Origin: Coriobacteriaceae bacterium
Lineage (GTDB): Bacteria; Actinomycetota; Coriobacteriia; Coriobacteriales; Coriobacteriaceae
DNA: 64,000 nucleotides
Direction: 5' to 3'
Assembly: GCA_030525945.1 (NCBI GenBank)
Contig: JAUNDT010000006.1
Span: 1-64,000, forward strand
Made by a program: the position numbers and the translations under genes. Below the pieces are notes generated by a model. It did no database searches. It had not been told where the DNA came from and was given only the letters and a program-made list of their open reading frames with translations. Positions 1 to 8,948 of this stretch are shown here, piece by piece (positions within the stretch are counted from its first letter, which is position 1; the number at the start of each line of letters is the position of its first letter).

Positions 1-71
1 CCAGCGACCGGGCTCGAACCGGTGACCCCCGCTTTACGAGAGCGGTGCTCTGCCATCTGAGCTACGCTGGC
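1..71 (-). tRNA. tRNA-Thr (CGU anticodon), 3' end cut by window edge
   Basis: On the minus strand the cloverleaf starts with acceptor strand GCCAGCG at 71-65, and the anticodon stem-loop CCGCT-CTCGTAA-AGCGG gives anticodon CGT, which reads ACG (Thr). The T-loop TTCGAGC is standard. The pairing strand CGCTGG ends at base 1, so the last acceptor base, the discriminator and any CCA lie outside the window. Confidence 0.95.
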
Positions 72-112
72 GACTCCATGGGCGGCACGGCAAACAGCTG
101 CACCGACGATTG

Positions 113-144
113 ATTATAGTACGTGGAAACGCCCCCGTATGCAA
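113..144 (-). promoter_or_regulatory. candidate promoter of tRNA-Thr
   Basis: The minus strand has a perfect TATAAT (113-118) about 40 bases upstream of the tRNA 5' end. The best -35 candidate, TTGCAT (139-144), is 20 bases away, longer than the ideal 17, so the -10 is the stronger part of the call. Confidence 0.5.
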
Positions 145-195
145 GTGCCCGCACGTGCATATCGCAAAAATTTCCGAGCGCCACGCCCTCGCTTC

Positions 196-1011
196 CTACG
201 CGCCCAAACGGTGAATCACGCCGAGCGCGACGTTCTGCGTGGCCTCGGCCGCCGCATCGGCAGCCTCCAGGACCTCGGCGTGGTTGTTGTCCGCGCGGCC
301 CGCCTTGTTCGTCACGAGCGTGAGGCCGAGCACCTCCATGCCCAGCGCTCGGGCCATGATCGTCTCGCACACGGTGGACATGCCCACGTAATCGGCCTCA
401 AAGCTCGCGAGCATGCGGATCTCGGCGGCCGTCTCGTAGGTGGGGCCGAGCAGACCCACGTAGGTGCCCTCGGCGAGCTCCACACCAACCTCAGCCGCGG
501 CATCGCGCGCGAGCTGCGACAGATACGCCGAGTACGCGCCGGCCATGGGCACGAACGGCACGTCGAGCTCAGCCGCGGCGGCGCCCTCCGCACTCGCCAG
601 CGGATTGCGACCCGTCAGGTTCACCTGGTCGGTGATGAGGCCCACCGTGCCGGGCTCGACATCGCGCACCGCGCCGGACGCGCAGCTCAGCATGATGGAA
701 CGGCACCCGAGCTTATGGGCATGGCGAACGAGCGCCGTGATCTCCAGCGCGTCATAGCCCTGGTACATGTGGATGCGCCCAGGGTACACGACCACCGGCA
801 CGTCGTCGATCTCGCCCACAAGCACCTCGTAGCGATGGCCCGCCGGCGGAATGGCCTCGGCCGGGAACCCCTCGATATCCTCGTACGGAATATGGCGAAC
901 GACCCGCACGCGCTCGGCGAGCGCGCCCAAGCCGCTGCCCAGCACGATGGCGAGCGGGTGCTCCAGCGTGGGCTTGCAATGAGCCGCAACGGCCTCAAAC
1001 GACTGATCCAT
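196..1011 (-). CDS. punA: purine-nucleoside phosphorylase (trimeric type)
   Basis: A 271-residue protein, the usual size for the trimeric PNP family. It catalyses phosphorolysis of purine (deoxy)nucleosides to base and (deoxy)ribose-1-phosphate in cytoplasmic purine salvage. Family motifs are in order: phosphate loop GSGLG (25-29), GRIHMYQGY, the GPTYETAAEIR substrate loop, GMSTV, and TNKAG followed by NH near the C-terminus. The ATG at 1011 is preceded by AAGGAAG at good spacing; in-frame starts further upstream lack this. It lies alone, with a hairpin between it and the upstream gene. Whether it prefers 6-oxopurines cannot be proven from sequence alone. Confidence 0.93.
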   Translation of the reverse strand: MDQSFEAVAAHCKPTLEHPLAIVLGSGLGALAERVRVVRHIPYEDIEGFPAEAIPPAGHRYEVLVGEIDDVPVVVYPGRIHMYQGYDALEITALVRHAHKLGCRSIMLSCASGAVRDVEPGTVGLITDQVNLTGRNPLASAEGAAAAELDVPFVPMAGAYSAYLSQLARDAAAEVGVELAEGTYVGLLGPTYETAAEIRMLASFEADYVGMSTVCETIMARALGMEVLGLTLVTNKAGRADNNHAEVLEAADAAAEATQNVALGVIHRLGA

Positions 1012-1125
1012 GGTGAACTTCCTTTCTTGCCACAGGCGACCGGACCCCAGTGCGTGCTGCTGCCGCGCCGCGTGCGTGAGCCCGCGGGGTCCTGCGCCCA
1101 GCCATTTGCCCTTCCAGCATAGCAA

Positions 1126-1174
1126 GACGCCCGCCGTACGCACCCGCAAACTGGCGAGCGGTACGACGGGCGTC
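1126..1174 (-). terminator. hairpin between the SurA-like gene and PNP
   Basis: Arms at 1126-1139 and 1161-1174 pair over 14 bases with one mismatch that is a G-U pair in RNA, around a 21-base loop. On the minus strand it follows the stop of the SurA-like gene by about 50 bases. There is only a weak T tract, so it is a possible rather than a certain terminator. Confidence 0.4.
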
Positions 1175-1221
1175 CCAAACGGAAAAGCTATGCCGTGCGG
1201 CCGAAGCGTCCCCGCGATCCC

Positions 1222-2469
1222 TTAGGCGAACAGGCCGTAGATCTCGATATCGGCGTGAGCGAACAGCTCGTTCACGTACTCGGTCCACTGCTGGCTCGCC
1301 TTGGCGGCCTGGGCGCTGTACTCCTGAGCAACTGCCGTGTAGGCCTGCTTGGCCTGGTCATACGTAGCGGACTCGGGGTTGAACTTCTGGCCGGAGAGCG
1401 CGAAGGCAACCGGGCCGTCCTCGCTCGCCCAGGTCTTCTTCTCGGCATCCCACTCGTCGCCCGCGAGCTTGATGATGTACTCGGCGTACTCCTTGGACGC
1501 AGCGGCGGCGTCGCCGTTCTCGGGCTCGACCGGGGCCTCGGGCATGGCGGAAGGAGCGTTCTTCACGACCTTGCCGTAGAGCATCTGGATCAACGTCTGC
1601 TCGCGCACGATCTGCTTGGCCTGGTCCTCGCTCACCTGATACTGCTCGGCGATGGCCTTGAAATCGGAGGTGCCGAGCTGCTTCTCGGCGGCCTTCTTGA
1701 GCTCCTTGTCGCTCAGCTCGATGCCCTGCTTGGCGGCCTCCTTGAGCAGCACCTGGTTGCGGGCATAGCCGAGCACCATGTCGGCGGAGGGAGACGGGTA
1801 CTTGTCGTCCTGCTCAACGGCGCTCACGCTGTACTGGGTCTCGATGGCCTGGCGCGCGGTGATGTCGATGGTGTCGCCGGCGTACTTCATGGTGGCAACG
1901 GGCGTGTCGAGCTGCTCCTCGCTCATGCTCGTGGCGCCGACGCCCTTGGGCGTGAACGTGCCGGAGCCGGCGCAGAAGCCCAGAACACCCGCGGCGACCA
2001 CGGCAACGACGGCGCCGGCGATGTAAAGCGTGTGGCGCTTGGACATGGCGGAGGCGTGCGGGGCCTCAGGGGCGGCAGCGGACTCAGCCGCCCCTTCGGC
2101 CTCCTCGGCGGCCTCGATCTCGGCAAGGGCCTCATCGTGCGCCACGGGCTCGGCCTCGGCGTCCGCATCGACAACGTCCAGGTCCTCAGCGGCGTCCTCG
2201 GCCTCGGCAGCCTCGGCCTCAACCTCAGCGCCCTCAACCTCAGCACCCTCGTCCTCGACATCCTCGAGCAGCTCGGGATCGGCGGTCAGCTCGCGCTCGG
2301 CCTCGCGCGCGGCGGTCGTGCCGGAGATGTCCTCGGCGGTCAGACCCTCATGGAGCTCGACGACCAGACCGTCCTGATCGGGCTCGGGGCCCTCGCCACG
2401 GCCGATGACCTCGACGCCGTCAACGAACTCGAGGTCCTTGTCCTCGTCCTTTTTCTGAATCAAACCCAT
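1222..2469 (-). CDS. membrane-anchored SurA N-terminal-like chaperone/foldase
   Basis: 415 residues in three parts. Residues 1-145 are very acidic and Ala/Glu-rich. A single membrane segment (about 148-168, YIAGAVVAVVAAGVLGF) follows. The outer part carries a SurA/PrsA N-terminal-like helical region around 235-310, with the typical pattern of a buried helix, an NQVLLKEAAKQG-like stretch and a KELKKAAEKQLG helix. I see no parvulin (rotamase) domain, so a chaperone role for exported proteins is more likely than isomerase activity. The start has AAGGAG 6 bases upstream. The acidic cytoplasmic tail is unusual; its role is unknown. Confidence 0.75.
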   Translation of the reverse strand: MGLIQKKDEDKDLEFVDGVEVIGRGEGPEPDQDGLVVELHEGLTAEDISGTTAAREAERELTADPELLEDVEDEGAEVEGAEVEAEAAEAEDAAEDLDVVDADAEAEPVAHDEALAEIEAAEEAEGAAESAAAPEAPHASAMSKRHTLYIAGAVVAVVAAGVLGFCAGSGTFTPKGVGATSMSEEQLDTPVATMKYAGDTIDITARQAIETQYSVSAVEQDDKYPSPSADMVLGYARNQVLLKEAAKQGIELSDKELKKAAEKQLGTSDFKAIAEQYQVSEDQAKQIVREQTLIQMLYGKVVKNAPSAMPEAPVEPENGDAAAASKEYAEYIIKLAGDEWDAEKKTWASEDGPVAFALSGQKFNPESATYDQAKQAYTAVAQEYSAQAAKASQQWTEYVNELFAHADIEIYGLFA

Positions 2470-2510
2470 GGGGTCTCCTTACATTCAAACGTCCTATGGG
2501 ATTCACCCAA

Positions 2511-2548
2511 GATAAAGAGGATACGCCATAGCCCCGGCGTATCCTCTT
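2511..2548 (-). terminator. rho-independent terminator after isocitrate dehydrogenase
   Basis: A perfect 13-bp stem (2536-2548 with 2515-2527) and an 8-base loop lie 20 bases past the dehydrogenase stop on the minus strand, followed by TATC. It separates the 4.9-2.5 kb gene group from the SurA-like gene. Confidence 0.8.
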
Positions 2549-2569
2549 ACGGATTGCTTATTTTCTTCA

Positions 2570-3658
2570 TTACGCCTGCAGATGCGCGATGATCGCGTCG
2601 GCGAATTCCTGCGTGCCCGCGGCGCCCTCGGTGCTGCCGGTCAGGGCGCGCTTCACGTCGCCCGTCACGTGCGTGCCCTCGGCCAGCGTGGCGCGGACCG
2701 CGGCACGGATGCGCTCGGCGGCCTCGCCCTCGCCCAAGTGGTCGAGCATCATGGCGGCGGAGAGGATCTGCGCCGTGGGGTTGGCGATGCCCTTGCCCGC
2801 GATGTCGGGCGCGCTGCCGTGCGTGGCCTCGAAGATCGCCGCGTCCGCGCCGATGTTCGCGCCCGGCGCCATGCCCAGGCCGCCCACCAGGCCGGCGCAC
2901 AGATCGCTCACGATATCGCCGTACAGGTTGAGGCACACGAGCACGTCGAAGTCGTCCGGGTTCTGAACGAGCCCCATGCAGGTGGCGTCGACGATGCGGT
3001 CGTTGAACTCGATGTCCGGGTAGCGCTCGGCAACCTCGCGCGCAATGCGCAGGTACAGGCCATCGGTGGCCTTCATGATGTTGGCCTTGTGCACGCAGGT
3101 GACCTTCTTGCGGCCGCAGCGGCGGGCGTACTCGAACGCGTACTCCACGATGCGGCGCGAGCGCGCAATGGAGATGGGCTTGATGGAGATGGCGGAGTCC
3201 TCGGCAAAGGGCTTTTGGCCCGAGCGCTCCACCAGCTCGCGCAGCTCGGCGACCTGCGGGGCGCCCTCGTCGAACTCGATGCCGGCGTAGAGGTCCTCGG
3301 TGTTCTCGCGCACGATCACCAAATCGACGTCGCGGTAGCGCGAGCCGTCGCCGGGCTGCGACAGGCACGGGCGCACGCAGGCGTACAGGTCGAACTCCTT
3401 GCGCAGCGCCACGTTCACGCTGCGAAAACCGGTGCCCACCGGCGTGGTGATGGGGCCCTTGATGGCGACCTTGGTGGCGCGCACGGCCTCGAGCACATGC
3501 TCGGGCAGCGGGGTGCCGAACTCGTCCATCACGCCCGCGCCGGCGTTCTGCACGTTCCAGTTGATGGCAACGCCCGTGGCATCCACCACGCGGCGCATGG
3601 CCTCGGAGATCTCGGGGCCGATGCCGTCACCCGGGATCAATACGACGTCGTGAGCCAT
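2570..3658 (-). CDS. NAD-dependent isocitrate dehydrogenase (IDH/IPMDH family)
   Basis: A 362-residue beta-decarboxylating dehydrogenase that oxidises a 2-hydroxy-3-carboxy acid with NAD(P) in the cytoplasm. Visible motifs include PGDGIGPEI at the N-terminus, [19 protein letters not shown] (80-98), [12 protein letters not shown] (117-128), catalytic HKANIMK with Lys191, [14 protein letters not shown], and [14 protein letters not shown] in the cofactor region. The substrate-loop pattern and the FDLYAnVRPC-like segment match mitochondrial-type NAD-IDH better than LeuB, so isocitrate is the favoured substrate; homoisocitrate or isopropylmalate cannot be excluded. The ATG is 4 bases after the upstream stop, with GAGGAG inside that gene's end, indicating translational coupling. 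Confidence 0.85.
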   Translation of the reverse strand: MAHDVVLIPGDGIGPEISEAMRRVVDATGVAINWNVQNAGAGVMDEFGTPLPEHVLEAVRATKVAIKGPITTPVGTGFRSVNVALRKEFDLYACVRPCLSQPGDGSRYRDVDLVIVRENTEDLYAGIEFDEGAPQVAELRELVERSGQKPFAEDSAISIKPISIARSRRIVEYAFEYARRCGRKKVTCVHKANIMKATDGLYLRIAREVAERYPDIEFNDRIVDATCMGLVQNPDDFDVLVCLNLYGDIVSDLCAGLVGGLGMAPGANIGADAAIFEATHGSAPDIAGKGIANPTAQILSAAMMLDHLGEGEAAERIRAAVRATLAEGTHVTGDVKRALTGSTEGAAGTQEFADAIIAHLQA

Positions 3659-3662
3659 GGGG

Positions 3663-4358
3663 CTACTCCTCGTCCTCGTCGGCCGCATCGTCCTTCTTGG
3701 CGCGGGCGCGCTTTTGCGGGCTCTCCAGCTTGAAGCGCTTAACGAGCGCATCGTAGATTTCGCGCGAGCGAACGCGCAGGTAGCTGCCCTTGCCGTTCTC
3801 CGCGTCGAAGTGCAGGCGGCCGGCGAGCTCGGCGGCCACGCTGCCGGCGATCTGACCGTGCGCGAAGGCGAAGAGCAGCGCGAGCATGTCGCGGTACTCA
3901 AGGTCGCCGTGGTAGCACTGGATGGCCTCGTCGACGATGGGCCACACCTTCTCGGAGCGACGGCGCTCGGTGGCGCCCCACACCGTGAGGAACTTGAACG
4001 CCGAAAGGCGCAGCGGAGCGGAGATCTCGTCGAAGAGCGCCGCCTCGGCACCCTCGTACGCGGCGCCGCAGTCCTTGGCGTGCTCGGGCGCGAGCACCGT
4101 CAGAGCATCGAGGATCTCCCAGCGCGTCTGCGCCTCGGGGCGATACAGGGCGTCAATCAGCTGCGCGATAAACGGGACGAGCAGCTCGGGCTCGCGCTGG
4201 GCGAGCAAGTTGATCACGCGCGCGGCAAGCTGGCGCGTGCGGCGGCTCGAGCTCGAAAGGTCTTCCACGAGCGCGGTGAGCGCATCCGTGCTCGCCTCGA
4301 CGCTCGCGAGGCGCGCGGCCTCCTCGGGGGTCAGATCCTGGACGGTTGCTTCTGCCAT
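3663..4358 (-). CDS. HEAT-like repeat protein of unknown function
   Basis: A 231-residue, almost wholly helical soluble protein. Repeated pairs of amphipathic helices (for example the segments around 30-60, 68-95 and 135-165) resemble HEAT/armadillo repeats, which usually bind other proteins. The last 20 residues are Lys/Asp/Glu-rich. No catalytic motif is visible. It sits between a small membrane protein and isocitrate dehydrogenase, whose start is coupled to its stop. I cannot assign a function beyond a possible scaffold role. Confidence 0.7.
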   Translation of the reverse strand: MAEATVQDLTPEEAARLASVEASTDALTALVEDLSSSSRRTRQLAARVINLLAQREPELLVPFIAQLIDALYRPEAQTRWEILDALTVLAPEHAKDCGAAYEGAEAALFDEISAPLRLSAFKFLTVWGATERRRSEKVWPIVDEAIQCYHGDLEYRDMLALLFAFAHGQIAGSVAAELAGRLHFDAENGKGSYLRVRSREIYDALVKRFKLESPQKRARAKKDDAADEDEE

Positions 4359-4438
4359 ATGTTGGTACCTCGCATCTTTCTAGCCATAGGCGCCTCGGCG
4401 CCCATGACACGGTTCAATAAGGGGCTCGAACGCGCGAC

Positions 4439-4861
4439 CTAGCCGCGCTTGTGCGTCGAGGAGCCCTTCTCGTCGACGGAAATCAGGTCGGGGCCGGCCT
4501 CGCCCGTCTTGCGACGGCGGCGATACGCCTCGCCCGTGCCCTTTTGCGCGACCTTGCGCTGGTGGCGGTTGGTGTTCATGAACTTATCGAGCCACTTCCA
4601 CGGGCCCACGGACTCGCCAAAGCCCATCTTGATGCCGGCGATGCCGCCGGTCAGCATGCCCAACGCGACGATCTGCACCAAGGCGATGCGCACCAGGGTG
4701 ACGAGTGCCACCACGCCCACCAGGGCGGCGGCGTTGCTCAGCCAGTACTCGCGCTCGGTCACGATGCGCTTGCCCCAGTTGTCGCCGAGCAAAAACCCGA
4801 TGTAGACGGCAAAGCCGAACACCATCACGTAGATGATGGCGAATGCCCAATCGCTCGGCAT
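4439..4861 (-). CDS. small membrane protein of unknown function
   Basis: 140 residues. An N-terminal membrane segment (about 6-25) and two hydrophobic segments around 42-80 are followed by a basic cytoplasmic tail rich in Arg and Lys (95-140). The start lies 3 bases after the stop of the upstream hydroxyacid dehydrogenase, so the two are probably co-translated. No motif gives a function. Confidence 0.75.
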   Translation of the reverse strand: MPSDWAFAIIYVMVFGFAVYIGFLLGDNWGKRIVTEREYWLSNAAALVGVVALVTLVRIALVQIVALGMLTGGIAGIKMGFGESVGPWKWLDKFMNTNRHQRKVAQKGTGEAYRRRRKTGEAGPDLISVDEKGSSTHKRG

Positions 4862-4864
4862 GCG

Positions 4865-6019
4865 CTACTCCCCGTGGTGGCCGCAGCGGCACTCGTGGCC
4901 CTCGCCATGGCCGTGACCGCCGCAGCACTCATGGTCCTCGCCGTGCTCATGGCCGCACTGGCACTCGTGCTCGCCCTCGTGATCGTGGCCGCAGCAGCAC
5001 TCGTGGTCCTCGCCGTGGTCGTGACCGCAGCTGCAGCCCTCGTGCTCATCGTGGTCATGGCCGCAGCCGCAGCCGCACTCGTCGTCGTGCGCATGGGCGG
5101 CCGTGTAGAGCGACCAGTCGAGACCCGCGGCAACGGCGTCGCCCTCCTCCTGGTAGAGCAGGGTAATGGCCTGCGTGCCCATGCGGGCACCGCCGATGGC
5201 CTCGAGCATATCGTACAGGGCAAAGGCGGTGTCGGCACCGGGCAGGGCGAACTCCTTCTCCTCGGCCACGGACAGGGCCAGGCCCAGGTCCTTGAGGAAA
5301 TGCTCGACCAAGAAGCCGGGCTTGAAGTCGCCGTCGATCGACTTGGGCGCGAGTGTTGCCATAGCGCCGGTGGAGCCGGTGCCGGAGCAGATCATCTCAC
5401 GCACCTGCTCGAGGTCCAGGTCGTTTTGCTGAGCGAAGGAGAGCGCGTCGGCCATGCCCACCATGGAGCTGGCGAGCGCGACCTGGTTGGCGAGCTTGGC
5501 AGCCTGACCCTTGCCCGCGCCGCCAAAGCAGCAGATCTTGGAGGTGAAGGTCTCGAGCAGCTCGCGGACGGGCTCGATGTCGCGCTCGGTGGCGCCCACG
5601 ATGGCCGTGAGCGTGCCGGCGATCGCGCCGCCCTCGCCGCCCGTCACGGGGCAGTCGAACGCGTGCTTGCCGCACACCTCGGCGGCACCGGCGATGTCGC
5701 GGGCGAGCTCGGGAGCGCTCGTGGTGAGGTCGATGAGGTACGCGCCGTCCTTGGCGGTGGCCAGAAGGCCGGTGCCGGACAGGTAGATCTCCTCAACGTC
5801 GGTGGGGAAGCCCACCATGGTGAAGACCACATCGGCGCCCTCGGCGGCGGCAGACGGGGAATCGGCCCACACGGCGCCCCTGGAAATGAGGTCCTCGGCC
5901 TTCTCCTTGGTGCGGTTGAACACGGTGAGCGGGTAGCCCGCGTCGAGAATGTGGCCGGCGATGGGCGCGCCCATGATGCCGGTGCCGATGAACGCGACGT
6001 TCAGCTTCTTAGATGCCAT
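4865..6019 (-). CDS. beta-hydroxyacid dehydrogenase (GarR-like) with a His/Cys-rich metal-binding tail
   Basis: 384 residues. Residues 1-305 form a complete NAD(P)-dependent 2-hydroxy-3-oxopropionate reductase/3-hydroxyisobutyrate dehydrogenase-type enzyme. It has GTGIMG (12-17) for the cofactor, DCPVTGGEGGA (122-132) for the substrate, catalytic Lys175 in GKGQAAKLANQ, and KDLGLA (243-248). Residues 309-384 are an unrelated extension made of about five 12-13-residue repeats of the pattern CGHDHGEDHEC, roughly half His and Cys, which would bind several transition-metal ions. The family normally ends near residue 300, so the tail is an addition. AAGGAG precedes the ATG. The physiological substrate is not deducible. 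Confidence 0.88.
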   Translation of the reverse strand: MASKKLNVAFIGTGIMGAPIAGHILDAGYPLTVFNRTKEKAEDLISRGAVWADSPSAAAEGADVVFTMVGFPTDVEEIYLSGTGLLATAKDGAYLIDLTTSAPELARDIAGAAEVCGKHAFDCPVTGGEGGAIAGTLTAIVGATERDIEPVRELLETFTSKICCFGGAGKGQAAKLANQVALASSMVGMADALSFAQQNDLDLEQVREMICSGTGSTGAMATLAPKSIDGDFKPGFLVEHFLKDLGLALSVAEEKEFALPGADTAFALYDMLEAIGGARMGTQAITLLYQEEGDAVAAGLDWSLYTAAHAHDDECGCGCGHDHDEHEGCSCGHDHGEDHECCCGHDHEGEHECQCGHEHGEDHECCGGHGHGEGHECRCGHHGE

Positions 6020-6112
6020 ATGCGTTTCTCCTTATCGAGTTTGACGACGTGTTGCCCGGCTCGTGTGAATGACCTGCCCGAGCGCCGGGAGAGCTCACAG
6101 CAGGTACGGTTG

Positions 6113-7069
6113 TTATTCCCCGCGCACGCGGTTGGCGATACGGTCGGTGAGCGAGATCTTTTCCGAGCGGTCCTTGCCCCAAAAGATCAGCGCGACCATA
6201 CCCGGCCCCACGTGCGATCCGATGGTCGGCCCCACCGACCCGCGCAGGATCGTTAGATCCGCACAGCCCGGCTCCTTGCGCACCGCGGCCTCGAGCCAGT
6301 CGGCGTCCTTCTCGGCGTCGGTGCTCACAATGGCAATGGGCAGCGCCGGGTCCAGCTCGTAGCTGTCTTTGAACGACTTGACCAGGGCCTTGAGCGCCTT
6401 CTTGCGCCCGCGGTTCATGCCGATGAGCGTCAAGGAACCCGCCAGGTCAAAGGAAAGCTCGGGCTTGATGTCGAGCTTGGACGAAAGCGACGCCGCCGCC
6501 GGGGGGATGCGGCCGCCCGCGGCGAGGGCATCGAGGCTCTCAAGCGTGAAGTAGCCGTGCACGTACGTCTTGGCCTCGTTCGCCCATTCGGCCAGCTGGC
6601 GCGCGGACAGGCCCGCGGCGCGCTGGCGCACGGCCTCCATGGCAAGCAGCTCTCCGCATGAGCACGGCAGCGCGTTGTCCACCACGTACAGCTCGAACTC
6701 GGGGTGCTCCTCGCGCACCATTTCGGCGGCACGACACGCGGAGTTGTAGCTCGAGGACAGGGCGCTCGTGAAGCACAGGTAGACCGTGGGCGTGCCCTCC
6801 TCGGCGCATTGGGTGAAGAACTCCAGGTACCGGCCGAGCGAAACCGCCGAGGTCGAAGCCTTGGAGCCCGCGCGCAGCTTGTCGTAGAACTCCTTGGGAG
6901 TGATGGAGCTCCAGATATCGTCGGTGAACTCCTCCCCATCGAGAATGTAGGGGAACCCCAGGATATCCACGTCGAGCGTCGCCGCGATCTCGGGCGAGAG
7001 GTCGGCGCATGTGTCGATCACAATGCGGCACATGCCGGGTGCATCCATCGTGTTGCTGGCGTTGGCCAT
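6113..7069 (-). CDS. DegV family fatty-acid-binding protein
   Basis: A 318-residue two-domain DegV/FakB-type protein. These proteins bind a fatty acid between the domains and, in some bacteria, present it to a fatty-acid kinase. Visible features are an IVIDTCADLSPEIA start strand, the TSALSSSYNSA loop (family TS-Ser motif), AGGRIPPAAA (equivalent of the GRIS loop) and a C-terminal HVGPG turn. The ATG at 7069 has AAGGGA just upstream, which favours it over an ATG 17 codons earlier. No fatty-acid kinase gene lies nearby. Confidence 0.88.
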   Translation of the reverse strand: MANASNTMDAPGMCRIVIDTCADLSPEIAATLDVDILGFPYILDGEEFTDDIWSSITPKEFYDKLRAGSKASTSAVSLGRYLEFFTQCAEEGTPTVYLCFTSALSSSYNSACRAAEMVREEHPEFELYVVDNALPCSCGELLAMEAVRQRAAGLSARQLAEWANEAKTYVHGYFTLESLDALAAGGRIPPAAASLSSKLDIKPELSFDLAGSLTLIGMNRGRKKALKALVKSFKDSYELDPALPIAIVSTDAEKDADWLEAAVRKEPGCADLTILRGSVGPTIGSHVGPGMVALIFWGKDRSEKISLTDRIANRVRGE

Positions 7070-7086
7070 ACCGTCCCTTCCATGCC

Positions 7087-7118
7087 AAAAGGCGGCCATC
7101 CGCACTGAGATGGCCGCC
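7087..7118 (-). terminator. rho-independent terminator after hpf
   Basis: A perfect 10-bp stem (7109-7118 with 7091-7100, GATGGCCGCC type), an 8-base loop and a TTTT run at 7090-7087 on the minus strand, 28 bases past the hpf stop. It leaves the DegV gene with its own promoter or only read-through. Confidence 0.85.
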
Positions 7119-7145
7119 ATCCAAAATCATGCGATGGACGCTATT

Positions 7146-7730
7146 TTACTCGCCTTCGACCTCATACTTGGGCTTGATGATGCCGTATCCACCATTCTTG
7201 CGGTGATACACCACATTGATGAGGCCGGTCGCGCTGTTCTCGAACACATAGAAGTCGTGCCCCAGCAGGTCGGTCTGGACGAGCGCCTGCTCCTCGGTCA
7301 TGGGCGTGAGCTCGATCTCCTTCACGCGCACGAGCTGGTCGTCCTCCTCCTCGGGGATGAGCAGGTCGGCCAGGTCCTCGACGGGCTCGATCGGAGCGAC
7401 CTCGGCGGCGGAGAGGCCCTGCTGGCGGTTGTCGATCACGCGCGTCTTGAACTTGCGCAGCTGGCGGGTGACCTTCTCGCCCGCAAGGTCGATGGCGGCG
7501 TACATATCGGCGCCGTGCTCGGCAACGCGGATCACCGAACCGCGCGCGTGGACCGTGACCTCGACGATGGCGGGATTGGGGTTGGAGGGGTTCTTCTCGT
7601 AACGCAGAACGACGTCGGCGGTCATGGGCTCGATGTCGAACACTTTGAGGGCTTCGCCGACCTTCTCGTCGACATGGGCACGCAGAGCATCGGTGACGGT
7701 GGTCTTGCGACCGGTGACCTTGATTTCCAT
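7146..7730 (-). CDS. hpf: ribosome hibernation-promoting factor, long form
   Basis: A 194-residue long-type HPF. The N-terminal domain (about 1-100) is the S30AE fold that occupies the decoding region of idle 30S subunits. After a linker, the C-terminal domain (about 140-190, GHDFYVFENSATG and a YHRKNGGYG-like segment) mediates 70S-70S dimerisation into 100S particles. The ATG at 7730 has GGAG 6 bases upstream; a TTG four codons earlier is not needed. It is monocistronic, with a strong terminator behind it. Confidence 0.95.
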   Translation of the reverse strand: MEIKVTGRKTTVTDALRAHVDEKVGEALKVFDIEPMTADVVLRYEKNPSNPNPAIVEVTVHARGSVIRVAEHGADMYAAIDLAGEKVTRQLRKFKTRVIDNRQQGLSAAEVAPIEPVEDLADLLIPEEEDDQLVRVKEIELTPMTEEQALVQTDLLGHDFYVFENSATGLINVVYHRKNGGYGIIKPKYEVEGE

Positions 7731-7946
7731 ACGTGACTCCAATCTATCCGGGGATAGGACTCTACTGGAGTTGTACCCAAGAATGCGACGGGCACACGCG
7801 TCGTTTGCGTATGCCCGTTAGCTGAATAATGTGCGCCAGTCGCCGAATTGTCGTGGCTGGCGTTGTCACTGTGCGATAGTAAAGCGCCGCACGGTCGACG
7901 AGCGCCCAAGGCGCAGGTACACGCGCTGACAGGCGCGTGCGAGCGG
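7731..7946. other. intergenic region with hairpin upstream of hpf
   Basis: 216 bases without a gene. Arms at 7789-7799 and 7807-7817 (CGGGCACACGC / GCGTATGCCCG) pair over 11 bases with one G-U. A smaller palindrome ACGCGC/GCGCGT flanks a 6-base loop at 7921-7938, just past the stop of the next gene. Either could terminate the lipoprotein gene on the minus strand, but neither has a clear T tract. The hpf promoter must lie here; I see no strong -35/-10 pair. Confidence 0.4.
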
Positions 7947-8948
7947 CTAGTCGAGCGCGTTCAGATCGCCCGAGATGGCCAACTCGCCATCGGAGGCGTC
8001 GGATTCAGATGAAGAAGACGTGTTCGAACCCGTGCCCGCGCTCTCCTTGGTGTCGTCCTCGCCCACCTCGGACAGCGTGACGCCCTCAAGCAGGGCATCG
8101 GAGAGAGACAGGGGCAGTCGGCCGTACCACTGGCGGTGCAGCGCGTCGATGATGCCCTGGTCGAGAAGCTCCTCGAGGGTCGAGGTCACCTGCGAGGAGA
8201 CGTTTCCGGCATCGCTCGAGAACACGATGGAAAACGCCGTGGCGTCCGAGACGGTGGACACGAACTCAACGCCCGGGTACGCGCGGGCAAGGTAGGACCC
8301 CGCCGTGGCATCGCAGGCAACGTAGTCGGCCTCGCCCGCCTCAAGGGCATCGAAGCACTGGTTCACGTTCGAATAGGTCTTGAGCTCGGCGTCGACCCCC
8401 GCCTTTGCCAGGGCGTCCTGGGAGGCGGATCCCGACTGAACCGCCACGGTCGCGCCGGAGAGGTCGTCGACGCTCAGAGTGGGCGCCTCTCCCTCAACGC
8501 GGCCGAACACGGCGCACGCGTTCTCCAAAATGGGGCTGGTGGCAACGAGCTCTTCCTCGTCGTCGCCGGCGGCCTTCTCGCCAATGTAGAGATCCGCCTC
8601 GCCCTCGGCGAGGGTCTCCTCGGCGTCCGTGGAGGAAACCACGGTGATGTCCAGGCCCTGGCGCTCGGCGATGGCCCGGGCGACGTCGATGTAGTACCCG
8701 GTGTGATTGCCCTCGTTGCCCTGCATGACCTGCGGGGCGTCCGAATCGTCCACCGCGACGGTCAGCGTGCCCTCGCTCACCAGGTCGTTCGCCGTCAACA
8801 CGCCCTGAACGCGCTCGGGCTCGACCTCGGCGCGCGTGGGCGTGGTGAGCGCGCAGCCGCCGAGCCCCAACGTGCCCGCAATCATGCATGCGCAAAGCGT
8901 CATGCGAACGGTTTTTGCCCGCAGCTCAGCACCCGTGCATCCACGCAT
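7947..8948 (-). CDS. amino-acid ABC transporter substrate-binding lipoprotein
   Basis: 333 residues. The N-terminal signal ends in lipobox L-G-G-C with Cys32, so it is a lipoprotein on the outer face of the membrane. Residues about 50-285 are a family-3 (SBP_bac_3) periplasmic-binding-protein fold, with a segment GNHTGYYIDVARAIAERQG typical of polar amino-acid receptors. The last 45 residues are Ser/Thr/Asp/Glu-rich and probably disordered. No permease or ATPase gene adjoins it, so it is an orphan receptor that must work with a transporter or sensor encoded elsewhere. GGAGG precedes the ATG. Confidence 0.85.
   Translation of the reverse strand: MRGCTGAELRAKTVRMTLCACMIAGTLGLGGCALTTPTRAEVEPERVQGVLTANDLVSEGTLTVAVDDSDAPQVMQGNEGNHTGYYIDVARAIAERQGLDITVVSSTDAEETLAEGEADLYIGEKAAGDDEEELVATSPILENACAVFGRVEGEAPTLSVDDLSGATVAVQSGSASQDALAKAGVDAELKTYSNVNQCFDALEAGEADYVACDATAGSYLARAYPGVEFVSTVSDATAFSIVFSSDAGNVSSQVTSTLEELLDQGIIDALHRQWYGRLPLSLSDALLEGVTLSEVGEDDTKESAGTGSNTSSSSESDASDGELAISGDLNALD

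Noticed and set aside
4451-6256. Long plus-strand open frame opposite the hydroxyacid dehydrogenase gene
   Set aside because: It lies in the antisense frame of genes with clear motifs; the His/Cys repeat and high GC keep it open. No ribosome-binding site or family pattern.
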